DNA of 64,000 nucleotides from Bacteroidota bacterium (GCA_022709385.1 JAKLIX010000001.1:310001-374000), one strand, 5' to 3'. Positions 8,397 to 18,596 are shown, numbered from the stretch's first letter. Translations and numbers: made by a program. Notes: a model not told the origin generated them from the letters alone.

Positions 8397-9026
8397 TTAG
8401 TCCACAACTTTATATAGTTGCATGATGGTACTGAGGATTTTACTGAAGTCGATGTGAAGGTCGGTCAGTTTGCCGCTTTCCATATCGAATACCCAGCCAT
8501 GTACCTGGAGGTTTCTTTCGAAGCAAGCTTTTTGCACCTCGGGCGTTTTCATCACGTTGATGCATTGTTCCCTCACATTGAGTTCCACCAGCCGTTTGTA
8601 CCGCTGCTCCTGATCGCTGATGCTGTCCAGTTCTTCCTGGTGGAGGCGGTATACATCGCGGATGTTTCTGAGCCAGGGATTGAGGATGCCGAGGTCGGAC
8701 TGTTCCATGGCGGCTTTCACGCCTCCGCAGTGGGTATGGCCGCACACCACCACATGTTTGACTTCAAGGAGACTGACCGCGTAATGGATGACCGACATGG
8801 CGCTGATATCGGTATTGGGGACCATATTGGCGATGTTGCGGTGGACAAAGATTTCGCCCGGGCCGGCACCCATCAGTTCTTCTGCCGTGACACGGCTGTC
8901 GGAACATCCGATGTAAAGGACTTCCGGTTTTTGTCCTTCCGGCAGCTTCCTGAAATAATCCGGATCAAGCCTGAGTTTTTCTGCGATCCATTTCTCGTTG
9001 TTTCGGAAGATGGCTTCAGTTTTCAT
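8397..9026 (-). CDS. Beta-class carbonic anhydrase (Can-like)
   Basis: 209 residues, typical of the class. It interconverts CO2 and bicarbonate in the cytoplasm. Zinc and catalytic residues are visible: Cys41 and Asp43 in CSDSR, then His97 and Cys100 in GHTHCGGV. The sequence also keeps the GEIFVHRNIAN and NVREQCINV regions of E. coli Can. The ORF runs 21 codons further upstream, but that part overlaps the preceding gene and lacks family similarity, so Met at 9026 (MKTEAIFRNNEKW) is chosen. It lies 10 bp after the T9SS protein gene and 127 bp upstream of AOR. Confidence 0.93.
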   Translation of the reverse strand: MKTEAIFRNNEKWIAEKLRLDPDYFRKLPEGQKPEVLYIGCSDSRVTAEELMGAGPGEIFVHRNIANMVPNTDISAMSVIHYAVSLLEVKHVVVCGHTHCGGVKAAMEQSDLGILNPWLRNIRDVYRLHQEELDSISDQEQRYKRLVELNVREQCINVMKTPEVQKACFERNLQVHGWVFDMESGKLTDLHIDFSKILSTIMQLYKVVD

Positions 9027-9036
9027 AAAATATGGA

Positions 9037-10011
9037 TTAATGACAATGCGTGTGAATGATTTTCGCGGTGTTGGTGTTTTTCCTGCCATGGATGGTCAGT
9101 AAGTAAACACCTTCGGGCAGGTGTGCCAGGCTCAGATAGCGCATATTACCCGGATAACTGAACAGTTCGAAAGGCACAGGCAGGCCAATGCTGCTTCTCA
9201 GCTCCGGATCCCTGCCCATGCAATCCTGTTCCGGCAGGCTAAACCATATTCCTTCGCAGGCCGGGTTTGGCCATGTTTTTATCAAATCCGGCGGAGTATT
9301 TTCCGGACTGCTGACAATGGAATCCTGTTGATTGTAATGCATGATTTCACAGGGTATGAGGCTTGGAATACCCCAGGTATCGAAGAACACACCCCAGCAA
9401 TCTCCTGTCACTTCGTTATAAATGAATGCCTTGCCCCAGTCATCGGGGGGAATCATGTTGTGCCACATCGCCTCTGCCCTCCAGTTTCCGTATACAATCA
9501 GGTGATGGGTCACGATGAGCAAGGGCGGATAGGGAAAGCAGGTTATCCATGGAAACTGGTGCAGTGAGTCGAAAAAAGCCTGCTGTGCCGGAAAGCTCGC
9601 CTTCAGATATTGAAATGCGCTATCCAGGTAATACCAGGCCGAATCGTAGAGGTTGAATCCGGTTGAATCATTGACCCTGGTGATATAGATGCTCTTGTGG
9701 ATGGTGTCGGTGTTTTGGACAGCGCAAATATCCACCTGTGAAAAAGGGGGAAATGTGCTGTCCGGTGAAATTACTATGAGGTAAACAAACTGGTCCTGAT
9801 AAACGACGGAGGGTTGGAAAAACGTAAACAGTTCCTGAGGACCGGAAGCGGTTAGAACGACAGTATCCCCCGGTTCAACACCCACCCAGGCCTTGCTTTC
9901 GAACCCTCCTCCCGGAATGAGGACGAAGTTTGAATTGGGCATGGAAAAGGAAAAGCTCTGGGCTGTCAGCATAGCAGGCCACATCAGCATACAGATAAGG
10001 ATTGATTTCAT
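9037..10011 (-). CDS. Secreted protein with T9SS type-A sorting domain
   Basis: 324 residues with a signal peptide (MKSILICMLMWPAMLTAQS). The central part (about 20-240) is not recognised; it is rich in aromatic residues and contains an Asp/Trp-rich stretch near WRAEAMWHNMIPPDDWGK. The C-terminal 75 residues have the beta-sandwich pattern of a type IX sorting domain (IKTWPNPACEGIWF ... LPEGVYLLTIHGRKNTNTAKII). The product is predicted to be exported and anchored at or released from the cell surface. The gene ends 10 bp before the carbonic anhydrase start. Confidence 0.75.
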   Translation of the reverse strand: MKSILICMLMWPAMLTAQSFSFSMPNSNFVLIPGGGFESKAWVGVEPGDTVVLTASGPQELFTFFQPSVVYQDQFVYLIVISPDSTFPPFSQVDICAVQNTDTIHKSIYITRVNDSTGFNLYDSAWYYLDSAFQYLKASFPAQQAFFDSLHQFPWITCFPYPPLLIVTHHLIVYGNWRAEAMWHNMIPPDDWGKAFIYNEVTGDCWGVFFDTWGIPSLIPCEIMHYNQQDSIVSSPENTPPDLIKTWPNPACEGIWFSLPEQDCMGRDPELRSSIGLPVPFELFSYPGNMRYLSLAHLPEGVYLLTIHGRKNTNTAKIIHTHCH

Positions 10012-10118
10012 GTGTTCATAATTTATATTTTATGGTCAAATGCGTGTTCCGCTTCATGCGGGAGAATATCCATAGTTGATCATTACCGGTTGGTATAAAC
10101 AATGTTTGGATGGATATT

Positions 10119-10682
10119 TCATGGCGCTTTCAATTGGTATCTTATTCCGAAGATAAGCAGTATCCCCTTCATGTCTACCTCTTCCATTACGGCCGGCACC
10201 AGCAGGTTGTAGCTGTTGAAGAAAGTTAGTTTCAGTCGGTCATTGACGCGGTACCACAGGCCGTATCCGGGAAGGTAGCCATAGGTGAAAGCCAGGTGGG
10301 TTTTGTCCAGGTCCCGGTTTTGATCGGCCTTGAACATCAGGCTCATACCCATGGATAAGACAGGCCGGAGGCGGTGAATGTCTCCTGAAAGAGGATAATT
10401 TAATGAAAGGAATAAGGGAAGCATATACATCAGGTGGCGGTGACTGTTATAACGGGTGGAGCTGAAAACCAGTCCTGATGAAAGATGAAGGTTAAAATTA
10501 CCTGAATTCCAAAGGTCATGGCCGATAAACACACCACTGCCGATCAGGTAAAACTCCCTGGCGGTGATGTCGGTGAAGTCATAGATGCCAGCTCCTGCCG
10601 AAAACTCCTGGGCTGCTGATTTTCTGCAGGAGAACAGGCTGTCAGCGGCCAGCAGGCAGATCAAAATCGTCGACCACTTCAT
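10119..10682 (-). CDS. Small outer-membrane beta-barrel-like protein
   Basis: 187 residues. The start at 10682 (MKWSTILICLLAADS) gives a proper signal peptide; an upstream Met at 10724 does not. The signal ends in SLFSC, so lipidation is possible. The remainder alternates polar and aromatic strands ending in FGIRYQLKAP, like small porin-type barrels or lipid A deacylase-like proteins. The specific function is unknown. The start lies 41 bp inside the upstream phosphoesterase gene, indicating translational coupling. Confidence 0.6.
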   Translation of the reverse strand: MKWSTILICLLAADSLFSCRKSAAQEFSAGAGIYDFTDITAREFYLIGSGVFIGHDLWNSGNFNLHLSSGLVFSSTRYNSHRHLMYMLPLFLSLNYPLSGDIHRLRPVLSMGMSLMFKADQNRDLDKTHLAFTYGYLPGYGLWYRVNDRLKLTFFNSYNLLVPAVMEEVDMKGILLIFGIRYQLKAP

Positions 10683-11496
10683 GAAAAATACCGATGGTTT
10701 TGATGTTGATGCGAAAAGGGTCATGATAGAAAGATACTTTGGTGAAATGGTTATAATTACCGCCGTATCCGTGGGTCAGCACACCGCCTCCGCCTCCGGT
10801 GGTGATGTAATGCAAGCCGTCACGGATGTAATGGTTGAAAAGGTGCTCGTGCCCGTTGAATACCGCCCTTATTTTGCTGTATTGCAGGAACATCTGATGC
10901 AGTTCCTCCGCCTGCTTCATCAGGGTATTCGCATACTTGCCCCGGGGAAACAGGGGTCTGTGCATCAGGACAAAGACATGATTCGTACAGCAGTCCTTTT
11001 CTGCATCTCCCAGTTTTTGCTTGAGCCATGCCAGTTGCTGTCCGGAGATGCTGTTTTCCTGTCCGGCGATTTCAGTATCCAGGATGATCAGCAGGACATC
11101 CCGTGTCCGGTAGGTGTAATAAAACTGTTCCGGCGGGAATTCCATCTGCTGCCTCAGCACGAGTTCCGAGACAGGATCGTTTCCCTCGTGGTTACCCCTG
11201 GCCATTCTGAGGGGAAAGTTTTGGGTGATTGGTAAGGAATAGCGGTGAAAGCTTTCCCATTCTGCTTCATTGGCAGGCCTGAGCATGATGTCGCCGCAGC
11301 AGAAGGCCGCATCGGGCCCGGGTTCAATCCGGGCCATCTGCCTGGCCAGTGCGCCGTAAACCCCGAAGCCTTGCTGTATGTCGCTGAAAACGATGAAGGA
11401 CCAGGTTTCGCCCATGGCGTAATTCGTCTCCTTGTTAAAGGAGCATGATGACAGAAAAACAAACAATATCAGGACAAAAACCGGGTATCGTTTCAT
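10642..11496 (-). CDS. Lipoprotein calcineurin-type metallophosphoesterase
   Basis: 284 residues. A lipoprotein signal (VFLSSC, Cys at about residue 18) predicts attachment to a membrane on the periplasmic or outer side. The metallophosphoesterase motifs follow in order: SDIQ (the usual DxH is DxQ here), GDIM, GNHEG, MHRP and GHEH. The fold hydrolyses phosphomono- or diesters with two metal ions. The His-to-Gln change in the first motif is notable but occurs in some family members. Its 3' end overlaps the outer-membrane protein gene. Confidence 0.85.
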   Translation of the reverse strand: MKRYPVFVLILFVFLSSCSFNKETNYAMGETWSFIVFSDIQQGFGVYGALARQMARIEPGPDAAFCCGDIMLRPANEAEWESFHRYSLPITQNFPLRMARGNHEGNDPVSELVLRQQMEFPPEQFYYTYRTRDVLLIILDTEIAGQENSISGQQLAWLKQKLGDAEKDCCTNHVFVLMHRPLFPRGKYANTLMKQAEELHQMFLQYSKIRAVFNGHEHLFNHYIRDGLHYITTGGGGGVLTHGYGGNYNHFTKVSFYHDPFRINIKTIGIFHEVVDDFDLPAGR

Positions 11497-11600
11497 ATTC
11501 TGAATTGACTGGGTCTGAAAGACCAGTACAAGGTAAAGATAATACTTTTCTTCAGCCCGGAGTCAAATGCAGATAGCGTAAGGGGGTGTTGTTGGCGGCT

Positions 11601-11657
11601 TTATGTTGTTGATAAACATAATGCTTACCCTTCCGGTCATATATGGTTCATATGACC
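11601..11657 (-). terminator. Tandem hairpins downstream of the FISUMP operon
   Basis: Two perfect stem-loops lie after the operon's last stop codon: GGTCATAT/ATATGACC at 11635-11657 with a 7-base loop, and TTATGTT/AACATAA at 11601-11621 with a 7-base loop. Neither has a T-run. A role in termination or 3'-end stabilisation is inferred from the position 40 bp past the stop. Confidence 0.45.
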
Positions 11658-11696
11658 TTATAAGTATAAATCAAACGCAAGAATCAACCAACCTGA

Positions 11697-14600
11697 TCAA
11701 TTGTCTTTGATACAGCGGACAGCATGCCTGCCGTCATAGACTGTCAAGCCTTTAGCGACACCGGTGGCACCAGAATTCAGGGAGATGCGGACAGCACTGC
11801 TGCCATCTGATGTCGACGTCCAGAAGCGTGTAAGTGTGTTGAAGCTGGTAAAAGTACCGTCAGGGTTGCCGATACCACTGCCCAGGGCCGTGAACCCGGA
11901 GGAATTGGTTGCACCGGAATTCGGTGCAGTCCAGTATGTTGTGCCGCTTGCCTTGAGTTTGCTGCCAACATCAGTGCCGGTATAGGCATTGAACAGGGAA
12001 CAATTCACTGAATAATCAAGAAATACCGTCAGGTCGCACCATTCCTGTTCGGTCGGGATATGCCAACCTTCGGGACAGATACCGCGGGATCCTTGCAGAG
12101 GATTGTAGTTCATCATCTCATTCCATTGGTACAGTCCGCCATAGATCTGGCAATTTTGGGGCAGGTTGTTGTAGCAGTATTTCTGGATCACTGAATCATT
12201 TGCAGATGCGGTTCCGCTGTTGATCATGCTTCCCACATTCAGGTTTTCTTTCAGCCAGCAGCGGTTACCAATCTGAACCGTATTATAGACCTGACCCTGG
12301 TAGGTGATGGTCGGACTGCTGCAATATCCGGGCGGAGGCAGGAAAGTGATGATCACCGTATCGGAACTTGAAGCACAGAGGTTATCGTATTGCAAGGTAT
12401 AGACCAGGGTAATTGTACTACCTGCAGTTGCGGTCAGTGTGTAATAGATGCTATTACCCATCTGGGTGAGGCTTCCCCCGTTACCCGATAATATACTCCA
12501 GAACCCGGAGGCTCCCGCTGGCGGCAGATTCCCGGATACAGTCGTGTTAGCTGTCGGTCCGGTGGCCTGAATAACCTGGTCATTGCCGGCGTTGGCCTGA
12601 ATCATGGGTGGGCATGGCATTCCAAGGCGGTAGATATCTGCGGTAAGGGGGTATCCGGCACATGCACCGGACCAGCCTCTCAGGCTGTTATAAAAGCCAT
12701 AACTGCTGTGGAATAGTGTATCGAGGGTATACCAGTCATAACCGTCATTGAAGGAGTATGAGGTAAAGTGGTTAAGCGTGTTTTTCCCTCCTCCTATGTA
12801 CATTCCCGTGCTATAGGGAGTCTCTTTTGCCCAGACGAGGGAAGCGTTCCAATGAACCCACAGTGGGCCACCAAAACCAAAACCAGACCATGTTGCCCCT
12901 CCGTCGGATGTTCTCTTGGCACTGTCACCGATCAGCAATCCGCTCAAGCCATTTCTGAAAGCCATTACCTGGAAGTTCATGCCGGTGGGATATTTTACCC
13001 AGTTCATTCCCTTGTCGGAGGATCTGTAAATTTCTTGTTTGTTCGTTGTGAACCAGATGGTATTATTCACTGCTTTAAACTCATTGATGGTTCCGAAAGT
13101 ACCGGGATCATTGGGCGGGATATTTGCCTGCGGCACACGGGTCCAGGTTTGTCCGGCATCGTTTGTGGTATATATTTCAAAATACCCGCCATTGGGGTCA
13201 CCCATACATACCCCTTCGAGCGGATTGAAGAAATGCACGAAATTGGGGAAGCCATCGGGTGGCAGGAACATATTGGAGCCCTGAGTATTCCAGGTTTGAC
13301 CGCCGTCCTGGGTATGGTAGATGCTTCCGCCGCCTGAGAAGGAGAAAAGGGCAGCCCAGGCGGTATTGCCATCCACTGCAGTGATATTGGAAATGGCATG
13401 ATTGGCTGCATTGCTTATGGTTCCAGGTATCCAGGTGTCACCACCGTTCAGGGTCCGGGTGAATTCCTGGTTGGGGACCATGTCATTGCCGTTGGTTTCT
13501 CTGACAGAGGCCCAGACAGTATTTGAGTCTGCCACGGAAAAAGTGAATATTTCCTTATTGGTTCCGGTAATTCCTGAATTCTGCTGTTCCCATTGCAGCC
13601 CTGCAAAGCCAATGATTACATTGCTGAAGTCAGATTCATTGCAGGTATTGGTGACTGTCCAGCGCAAGGTGTATGTTTCCCCGAACCTACCGGTAAAAAG
13701 GGTATTCGGGAAAGCTGGATTTTCAATGATTCCGCCGCTTCCGCTCAGGATAGTCCAGAGCCCGGTTTGGCCAGGCAGCGGATCTGCAGCCTCCAGGGTG
13801 CAGAAATTACCCAGTATGCCTGTTTTGTCGGCCATAGCACTTGCAGTGGGATCCTGGCATTGATTCTTGATACAACGGACAGCATGCCTTCCGTCAAAGC
13901 CTGATAAGCCTTTTGCGACACCGGTACTTCCGGAATTCAGGGATATGCGGTAAGCATTATTGTTGCTTGAAGTTGAAGTCCAGAAGCGGGTGAGGATATT
14001 GAGATTAGTGAAAGTTCCGTCTGGGTTGCCGATTCCGGAACCCAGTGCAGTGAAACCGGAAGAATTGGTAGCACCGGTATTCGGAGCAGTCCAGAAGTTT
14101 GTTCCGCTTGCCTTGAGTTTGCTTCCTGCATCTGTGCCGGTAAAGGTGTTGAGAAGGGAACAATTAACGGAGTTGTCGAGCAGGAAAGTAAGCTGACACC
14201 ATTCCTGTTCCGTCGGAACATGCCAGCCCTCGGGACAAATACCGCGTGAACCCTGTAAGGGATTGTAGTCCATCATTTCATCCCAACGGTAAAGTCCACC
14301 GTAGATCTGGCAGTTTTCGGGCAGGTTGTCGTAGCAGTACTTTTCAATAATTGTATTGTTGGTGGCTGCGAGGCTGGAGCTGATCATGCTTCCTGCATTC
14401 AGGTTTTCCTTAAGCCAGCAACGGTCACCTATCTGAACCGTATGATACACTTGCCCGAGGTAGGTTATGGAGGCTGAATCACAATATCCCGGAGGTGCGG
14501 CGAAATTGACGCTGACGGTATCGGTGCTGAATGAGCAGCCGTTTGAAATTGTCCAAACCAGCTTGTAGAAATTTCCCGGAAGGCCGAAAAATATGGAAGA

Positions 14601-16620
14601 AGGCGCATTCGGGCTGAACAGATACCCTCCGGAACCCGCAACAATCTGCCACGATCCTGATTGTCCGGCAGGTGGCACATTGGCATTCAATGTCAAAGAT
14701 TGTCCGGAAACATTCACCTGGTCTTCTCCTGCGTTTGCGCTTACCACCTGTTCACATAATACACGGAACTTATAGATTCCTGCCGTAAGCGGGTATCCCG
14801 TGCATGCACCTGTCCAGCCGTATTGGTTATTATAGAAGCCAAAACTGGAATGGTAAAGGCTGTCGAGGGTGTACCAGTCGGCAGCATCATTGTAAGAGTA
14901 GTTTGAGGAATGGTATGTTGATGACTTGCTTCCAATAAAATACATTCCTGAATATCGCTCTGTTTTCTTCGCATGAACCAGCAGCGATGAGTTAAAATTG
15001 AGCCAGATCGAACCGTTGAAGGTGAAAGGATTCCAGCTTTTCCCGCCATCGAGGGTATACCGCTGGTCATTCCAGATCAGCATGCCCTCTTTGCTGTCTT
15101 TCATGGCAAGGATGCCATTGGGGACGGTGTGGCTGAATTTTTCCCAGTGCAATCCTTTATCGGTGGTCCTGTATACTTCCTGCATATTGGTGCTGAACCA
15201 CAGGGTATCTCCTGCTGTTTTAAAACCGTTGACCAGGCCATACACTCCCGGGCTTTCAGCAGGGAGGTTCTGCTGCGGCACCCTGGTCCAGCTTTGTCCG
15301 CCGTTGTTGGTAGTGTAGATTTCAAAGTAGCCTCCGTTAGGGTCTCCGCCACAAATACCCTGCTGCGGATTGAAGAAATGGATGAAATTCGGGTAACCGT
15401 CCGGTGCCTGGAAAAGACTGCTGTCCTGCACAGTCCAGCTTTGGCCTCCGTCGGACGTGTGGTAAATTCTGCCTCCTCCCGAAAAGTTATAAAGGGCTGC
15501 CCAGGCATGGTTGGCATCCACCGCGCTGATATTCGAAATCGCGTGGTTGGCTGCCATGGGTATTTGACCGGGAATCCAGTTGATTCCGCCATCGGTGGTA
15601 CGGGTGTATTCCTGGTTGGGTATGATATTGTTACCTGATAAAGCCCTTACAGATGCCCAAACAATATTGGAATCCACTGTTGAAAAGGAGTAGATCTCTT
15701 TATTTTCTCCCGTGATACCCGAATTCTGTAGTACCCAGAATGCCGGTGCAAAGCTGATGACCACCTGGTCGGTTGCCGACTGGTAACATGCGTTGGAAAC
15801 CGTCCACTGCAGGGTGTAGGAGGTCGCGAATTTACCAGAGAACAGGCTTTGAGGATCATTCACGTCGTCAAATACTCCGCCAGAACCGCTGATGACAGTC
15901 CACGATCCGTTCAGACTATCAGCAGGCACATTTGCCCCGAGCCTGGCCTGGTTACCGGTAATATTTAGTTGATCAGCACCGGCATTGACGATTCCCAAAG
16001 ACGGGCAGTTATTTTTAATACATCGGACCGACAGGCCATAACTTCGCAAATTACTTGTCTGACCGAGCTGAGCGGTGGAAGTATTAAGGAGATTTAATCC
16101 TACCCAGGCATTGCCTGTACCTGACGGATTACTGCTCCAAAACATGGTCCGCAAATGCAATAAATCAAAATTCGGGTAATTGTAGATCCCTGCTCCGATT
16201 GCAGTGAAGCCACTCTCATTGGTGGCTCCGGTGTTCGGAGTTCCCCAGAAAGCTGTTCCGGTTGCTTTTAATTTACCTCCTGCAGCGGAGGGACTTCCGA
16301 GGTAAGTGAACAGCTCATTCCAATCCTCTGCCGTGGGGATATACCATCCTTCAGGACAAATGCCCCGGGAACCTTTGGAAGCAGCGTATTGCATCATTTC
16401 ATCCCATCGGTACAAAGCACCGTATGTGTTACACATCGAAGGGTTGTCCTGATAGCAGAATTTTTCGATAATCCCGTTGTTTGACATGCCCTGGGTCGTT
16501 GTTACCATCGTTCCGATATTGAGGTTTTCCCTCATCCAGCATTGATCGCCAATAAGCACTGTATTGTAATCCTGACCGCCAAAGCTAAACGAAGGCACAT
16601 CCGGGCAGGGTTGATTCATG
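11697..16620 (-). repeat. Tandem ~2.1-kb coding repeat within the FISUMP gene
   Basis: The unit FISUMP - Ig-like - YCF48-like - Ig-like starts near 16600, 14480 and 12330 on the minus strand, giving periods of about 2120 and 2150 bp. The third copy is only its FISUMP domain. Copies 2 and 3 are the most alike (both keep NPLQGSRGICPEGWH and TGTDxGSKLKASGT), suggesting successive duplications. DNA-level identity is visible by eye but was not measured. Confidence 0.8.
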
Positions 16621-18491
16621 ACGGGAAGAAAGGAAACATCAACCTCATCAGAAGCGGCGTTGCAGGTGTTTTTTACAGTCCACCGTAACGTAAAGGCACC
16701 GGGGCTGTTGGTAGTAAATATCGTGACGGGATCGTGAATATCCATGAAAGTTCCCCCGCTTCCACTGACAATGCTCCAGGTACCGGAAGCGTTATAACCC
16801 GGAGCAACAGCCTGAAGCTGAACATTCACACCGGAAATGTTCAACAAGTCATTTCCGGCAGATGCGGTTAAAGGCGGACAAGCGGGTCCCGGGTTCGCAT
16901 TCCTGTCAATGTCTCCTATACATAAGCCAGTCATGGCAAGCGGGTAAACAGCGGGCGATGTCACAATAAGGCTGACCGTGTCAAATATCCATGTCCCGGC
17001 ACTGAATTCAAGAATTTTGCCCAGGATCCTCTCCTGGATGCGCACCACATCCATGCTGTCGACCATGTCATCTTCATTCACATCACCCGCGAGAAAGGTC
17101 AGGCCGGTGAGGGTGTCCAGTCCCAGGGAATGCCTGTGTGCAAAGAGGGCATCCACATTATTGATTCCTTCCGGTAAGGCGAAACTGCTTGCAATAACGG
17201 AGTAGTTCCCTGCAGGTACGTTAGTGAAACTAAAACTGCCATCAGTCATACTGTAGCTTTGTGCCATGGACTGTCCGTTCTGGTCGACCAGGTTCACATT
17301 GACAAATCCCAGCGGCGACTGACTGCTGTTAAAATACGTGACCATTCCGTTTATGACCGCCCCTGTTCCGGCACATGGAGCGCATTCCCCGTAACATACA
17401 AGCGGAAGCAGGGTGTCTCCCTGGGGAACTGCCAGTATCCGGTTACCGGAGCTGCTGCCGGAACATCCTGACTGGAGTTCTTCCCAGTCGCTACCGTTAA
17501 TAAATCTGTATTCAACTGAATCACCCGGGCTGAGCACCACAGTAGTTTCATAAATGCCGAACCCGGAATACTGAAGGGGATTGGCAACCGGATTCCACCC
17601 CTGATTATTAAAAGCCACAAAGACACCTTCCGGGGCAACCTGCTGACCCGACATATCAACCTGAAGCCGCACCAGAGAATAGGGATCAGTGTCGGCAGTT
17701 TCATAACCATAAACCTGGAATGGGATCCCCTGTGGAGTTTGTGTCCCTCCGTCGACAAGGGCCGTCGATTGATTGGTGGAAATGTTGATCTGGGTGGCGT
17801 TGCCCGTGGTGATGATGCCGGGAACGGTCACGCTGGGAATCCAGGGTCCGGATGAAAGACTTCCGGCTGTTTGCCAGTCGAGATAATAAATTCCAGGACC
17901 AAGTTCCAGTGTAGGGATGTCGCAGACGATCTCCATGATTGGTCTCTGAGTATTACCCATATCTGTCTCTGTAACCCTGTAAACGCCTGAAAAAGTAGTG
18001 GAGGTCATATAATTATCGCTGGTATTGCCGAACACCTGTATATACCCGCCTTTCCGTATCCTGAGACTGAGATGCGTAATGGTGGATGTAGTGGATGAAC
18101 CTGTCTGGTAGGCAAAAAACTTCAGGGAGGTTACAGTCCAATTCTCATTTTCCGGAACGACAAATTCTTCAGATATGCGAATACCGGAAGAGACAGAATG
18201 GCTAAATCCCAGGGTTGACATTCCGGCACTGGTTTGTACAACACTTTGGTCGGCTCCGTTGAATCCGGTACCAATACTGTTTACCAGAGGTCCGTTGTCA
18301 AACAGCAATACCGGACCGCTTGCCGGGGGACTTGAAAAGGGAAGGGTATCAGGCCAGGATTGGATTTCAGATGTTCCCGTATCCCTAAGCCGGAAAGTTC
18401 CGGACTGCACCACCGGAAGGCTGAAAATGTTCGTGAGAAGAAGAAATAATATTACTGGGACCGTTGCCTGATATTGCTTGCCTGATTTCAT
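11697..18491 (-). CDS. Giant secreted FISUMP-domain protein with YCF48-like repeats
   Basis: 2264 residues from the Met at 18491, which gives a clean signal peptide; the ORF opens 19 codons earlier. Order of parts: an unclassified beta-rich region (60-285); a carbohydrate-binding-like domain (about 275-375); a carboxypeptidase-regulatory-like and dockerin-like segment (GDVNEDDMVDSMDVVRIQERI, about 460-510); then FISUMP 1 (about 630-825), YCF48/photosystem-stability-like repeats (920-1245), FISUMP 2 (1335-1540), a second YCF48-like block (1630-1955) and FISUMP 3 (2055-2264). PKD/Ig-like linkers (NAGADQLNI, SWTVISGSGG) separate them. FISUMP domains show CPEGWxxPT and end VRCIK. The protein ends in a FISUMP domain, not a sorting domain, so its retention at the surface is unexplained. 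It is the last gene of a five-gene secreted-protein run. Function is unknown; adhesin or matrix component is inference. Confidence 0.85.
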   Translation of the reverse strand: MKSGKQYQATVPVILFLLLTNIFSLPVVQSGTFRLRDTGTSEIQSWPDTLPFSSPPASGPVLLFDNGPLVNSIGTGFNGADQSVVQTSAGMSTLGFSHSVSSGIRISEEFVVPENENWTVTSLKFFAYQTGSSTTSTITHLSLRIRKGGYIQVFGNTSDNYMTSTTFSGVYRVTETDMGNTQRPIMEIVCDIPTLELGPGIYYLDWQTAGSLSSGPWIPSVTVPGIITTGNATQINISTNQSTALVDGGTQTPQGIPFQVYGYETADTDPYSLVRLQVDMSGQQVAPEGVFVAFNNQGWNPVANPLQYSGFGIYETTVVLSPGDSVEYRFINGSDWEELQSGCSGSSSGNRILAVPQGDTLLPLVCYGECAPCAGTGAVINGMVTYFNSSQSPLGFVNVNLVDQNGQSMAQSYSMTDGSFSFTNVPAGNYSVIASSFALPEGINNVDALFAHRHSLGLDTLTGLTFLAGDVNEDDMVDSMDVVRIQERILGKILEFSAGTWIFDTVSLIVTSPAVYPLAMTGLCIGDIDRNANPGPACPPLTASAGNDLLNISGVNVQLQAVAPGYNASGTWSIVSGSGGTFMDIHDPVTIFTTNSPGAFTLRWTVKNTCNAASDEVDVSFLPVMNQPCPDVPSFSFGGQDYNTVLIGDQCWMRENLNIGTMVTTTQGMSNNGIIEKFCYQDNPSMCNTYGALYRWDEMMQYAASKGSRGICPEGWYIPTAEDWNELFTYLGSPSAAGGKLKATGTAFWGTPNTGATNESGFTAIGAGIYNYPNFDLLHLRTMFWSSNPSGTGNAWVGLNLLNTSTAQLGQTSNLRSYGLSVRCIKNNCPSLGIVNAGADQLNITGNQARLGANVPADSLNGSWTVISGSGGVFDDVNDPQSLFSGKFATSYTLQWTVSNACYQSATDQVVISFAPAFWVLQNSGITGENKEIYSFSTVDSNIVWASVRALSGNNIIPNQEYTRTTDGGINWIPGQIPMAANHAISNISAVDANHAWAALYNFSGGGRIYHTSDGGQSWTVQDSSLFQAPDGYPNFIHFFNPQQGICGGDPNGGYFEIYTTNNGGQSWTRVPQQNLPAESPGVYGLVNGFKTAGDTLWFSTNMQEVYRTTDKGLHWEKFSHTVPNGILAMKDSKEGMLIWNDQRYTLDGGKSWNPFTFNGSIWLNFNSSLLVHAKKTERYSGMYFIGSKSSTYHSSNYSYNDAADWYTLDSLYHSSFGFYNNQYGWTGACTGYPLTAGIYKFRVLCEQVVSANAGEDQVNVSGQSLTLNANVPPAGQSGSWQIVAGSGGYLFSPNAPSSIFFGLPGNFYKLVWTISNGCSFSTDTVSVNFAAPPGYCDSASITYLGQVYHTVQIGDRCWLKENLNAGSMISSSLAATNNTIIEKYCYDNLPENCQIYGGLYRWDEMMDYNPLQGSRGICPEGWHVPTEQEWCQLTFLLDNSVNCSLLNTFTGTDAGSKLKASGTNFWTAPNTGATNSSGFTALGSGIGNPDGTFTNLNILTRFWTSTSSNNNAYRISLNSGSTGVAKGLSGFDGRHAVRCIKNQCQDPTASAMADKTGILGNFCTLEAADPLPGQTGLWTILSGSGGIIENPAFPNTLFTGRFGETYTLRWTVTNTCNESDFSNVIIGFAGLQWEQQNSGITGTNKEIFTFSVADSNTVWASVRETNGNDMVPNQEFTRTLNGGDTWIPGTISNAANHAISNITAVDGNTAWAALFSFSGGGSIYHTQDGGQTWNTQGSNMFLPPDGFPNFVHFFNPLEGVCMGDPNGGYFEIYTTNDAGQTWTRVPQANIPPNDPGTFGTINEFKAVNNTIWFTTNKQEIYRSSDKGMNWVKYPTGMNFQVMAFRNGLSGLLIGDSAKRTSDGGATWSGFGFGGPLWVHWNASLVWAKETPYSTGMYIGGGKNTLNHFTSYSFNDGYDWYTLDTLFHSSYGFYNSLRGWSGACAGYPLTADIYRLGMPCPPMIQANAGNDQVIQATGPTANTTVSGNLPPAGASGFWSILSGNGGSLTQMGNSIYYTLTATAGSTITLVYTLQYDNLCASSSDTVIITFLPPPGYCSSPTITYQGQVYNTVQIGNRCWLKENLNVGSMINSGTASANDSVIQKYCYNNLPQNCQIYGGLYQWNEMMNYNPLQGSRGICPEGWHIPTEQEWCDLTVFLDYSVNCSLFNAYTGTDVGSKLKASGTTYWTAPNSGATNSSGFTALGSGIGNPDGTFTSFNTLTRFWTSTSDGSSAVRISLNSGATGVAKGLTVYDGRHAVRCIKDN

Positions 18492-18596
18492 ACCGGGGAT
18501 GTTTTTGAAAATAAAAAACCGGGATTTGTGTTTCATTAACGGGTTCAAGTGTGATTTGCTGATTATTCCGGGTTCAGTTCTTTTGCTGTTGATCTA

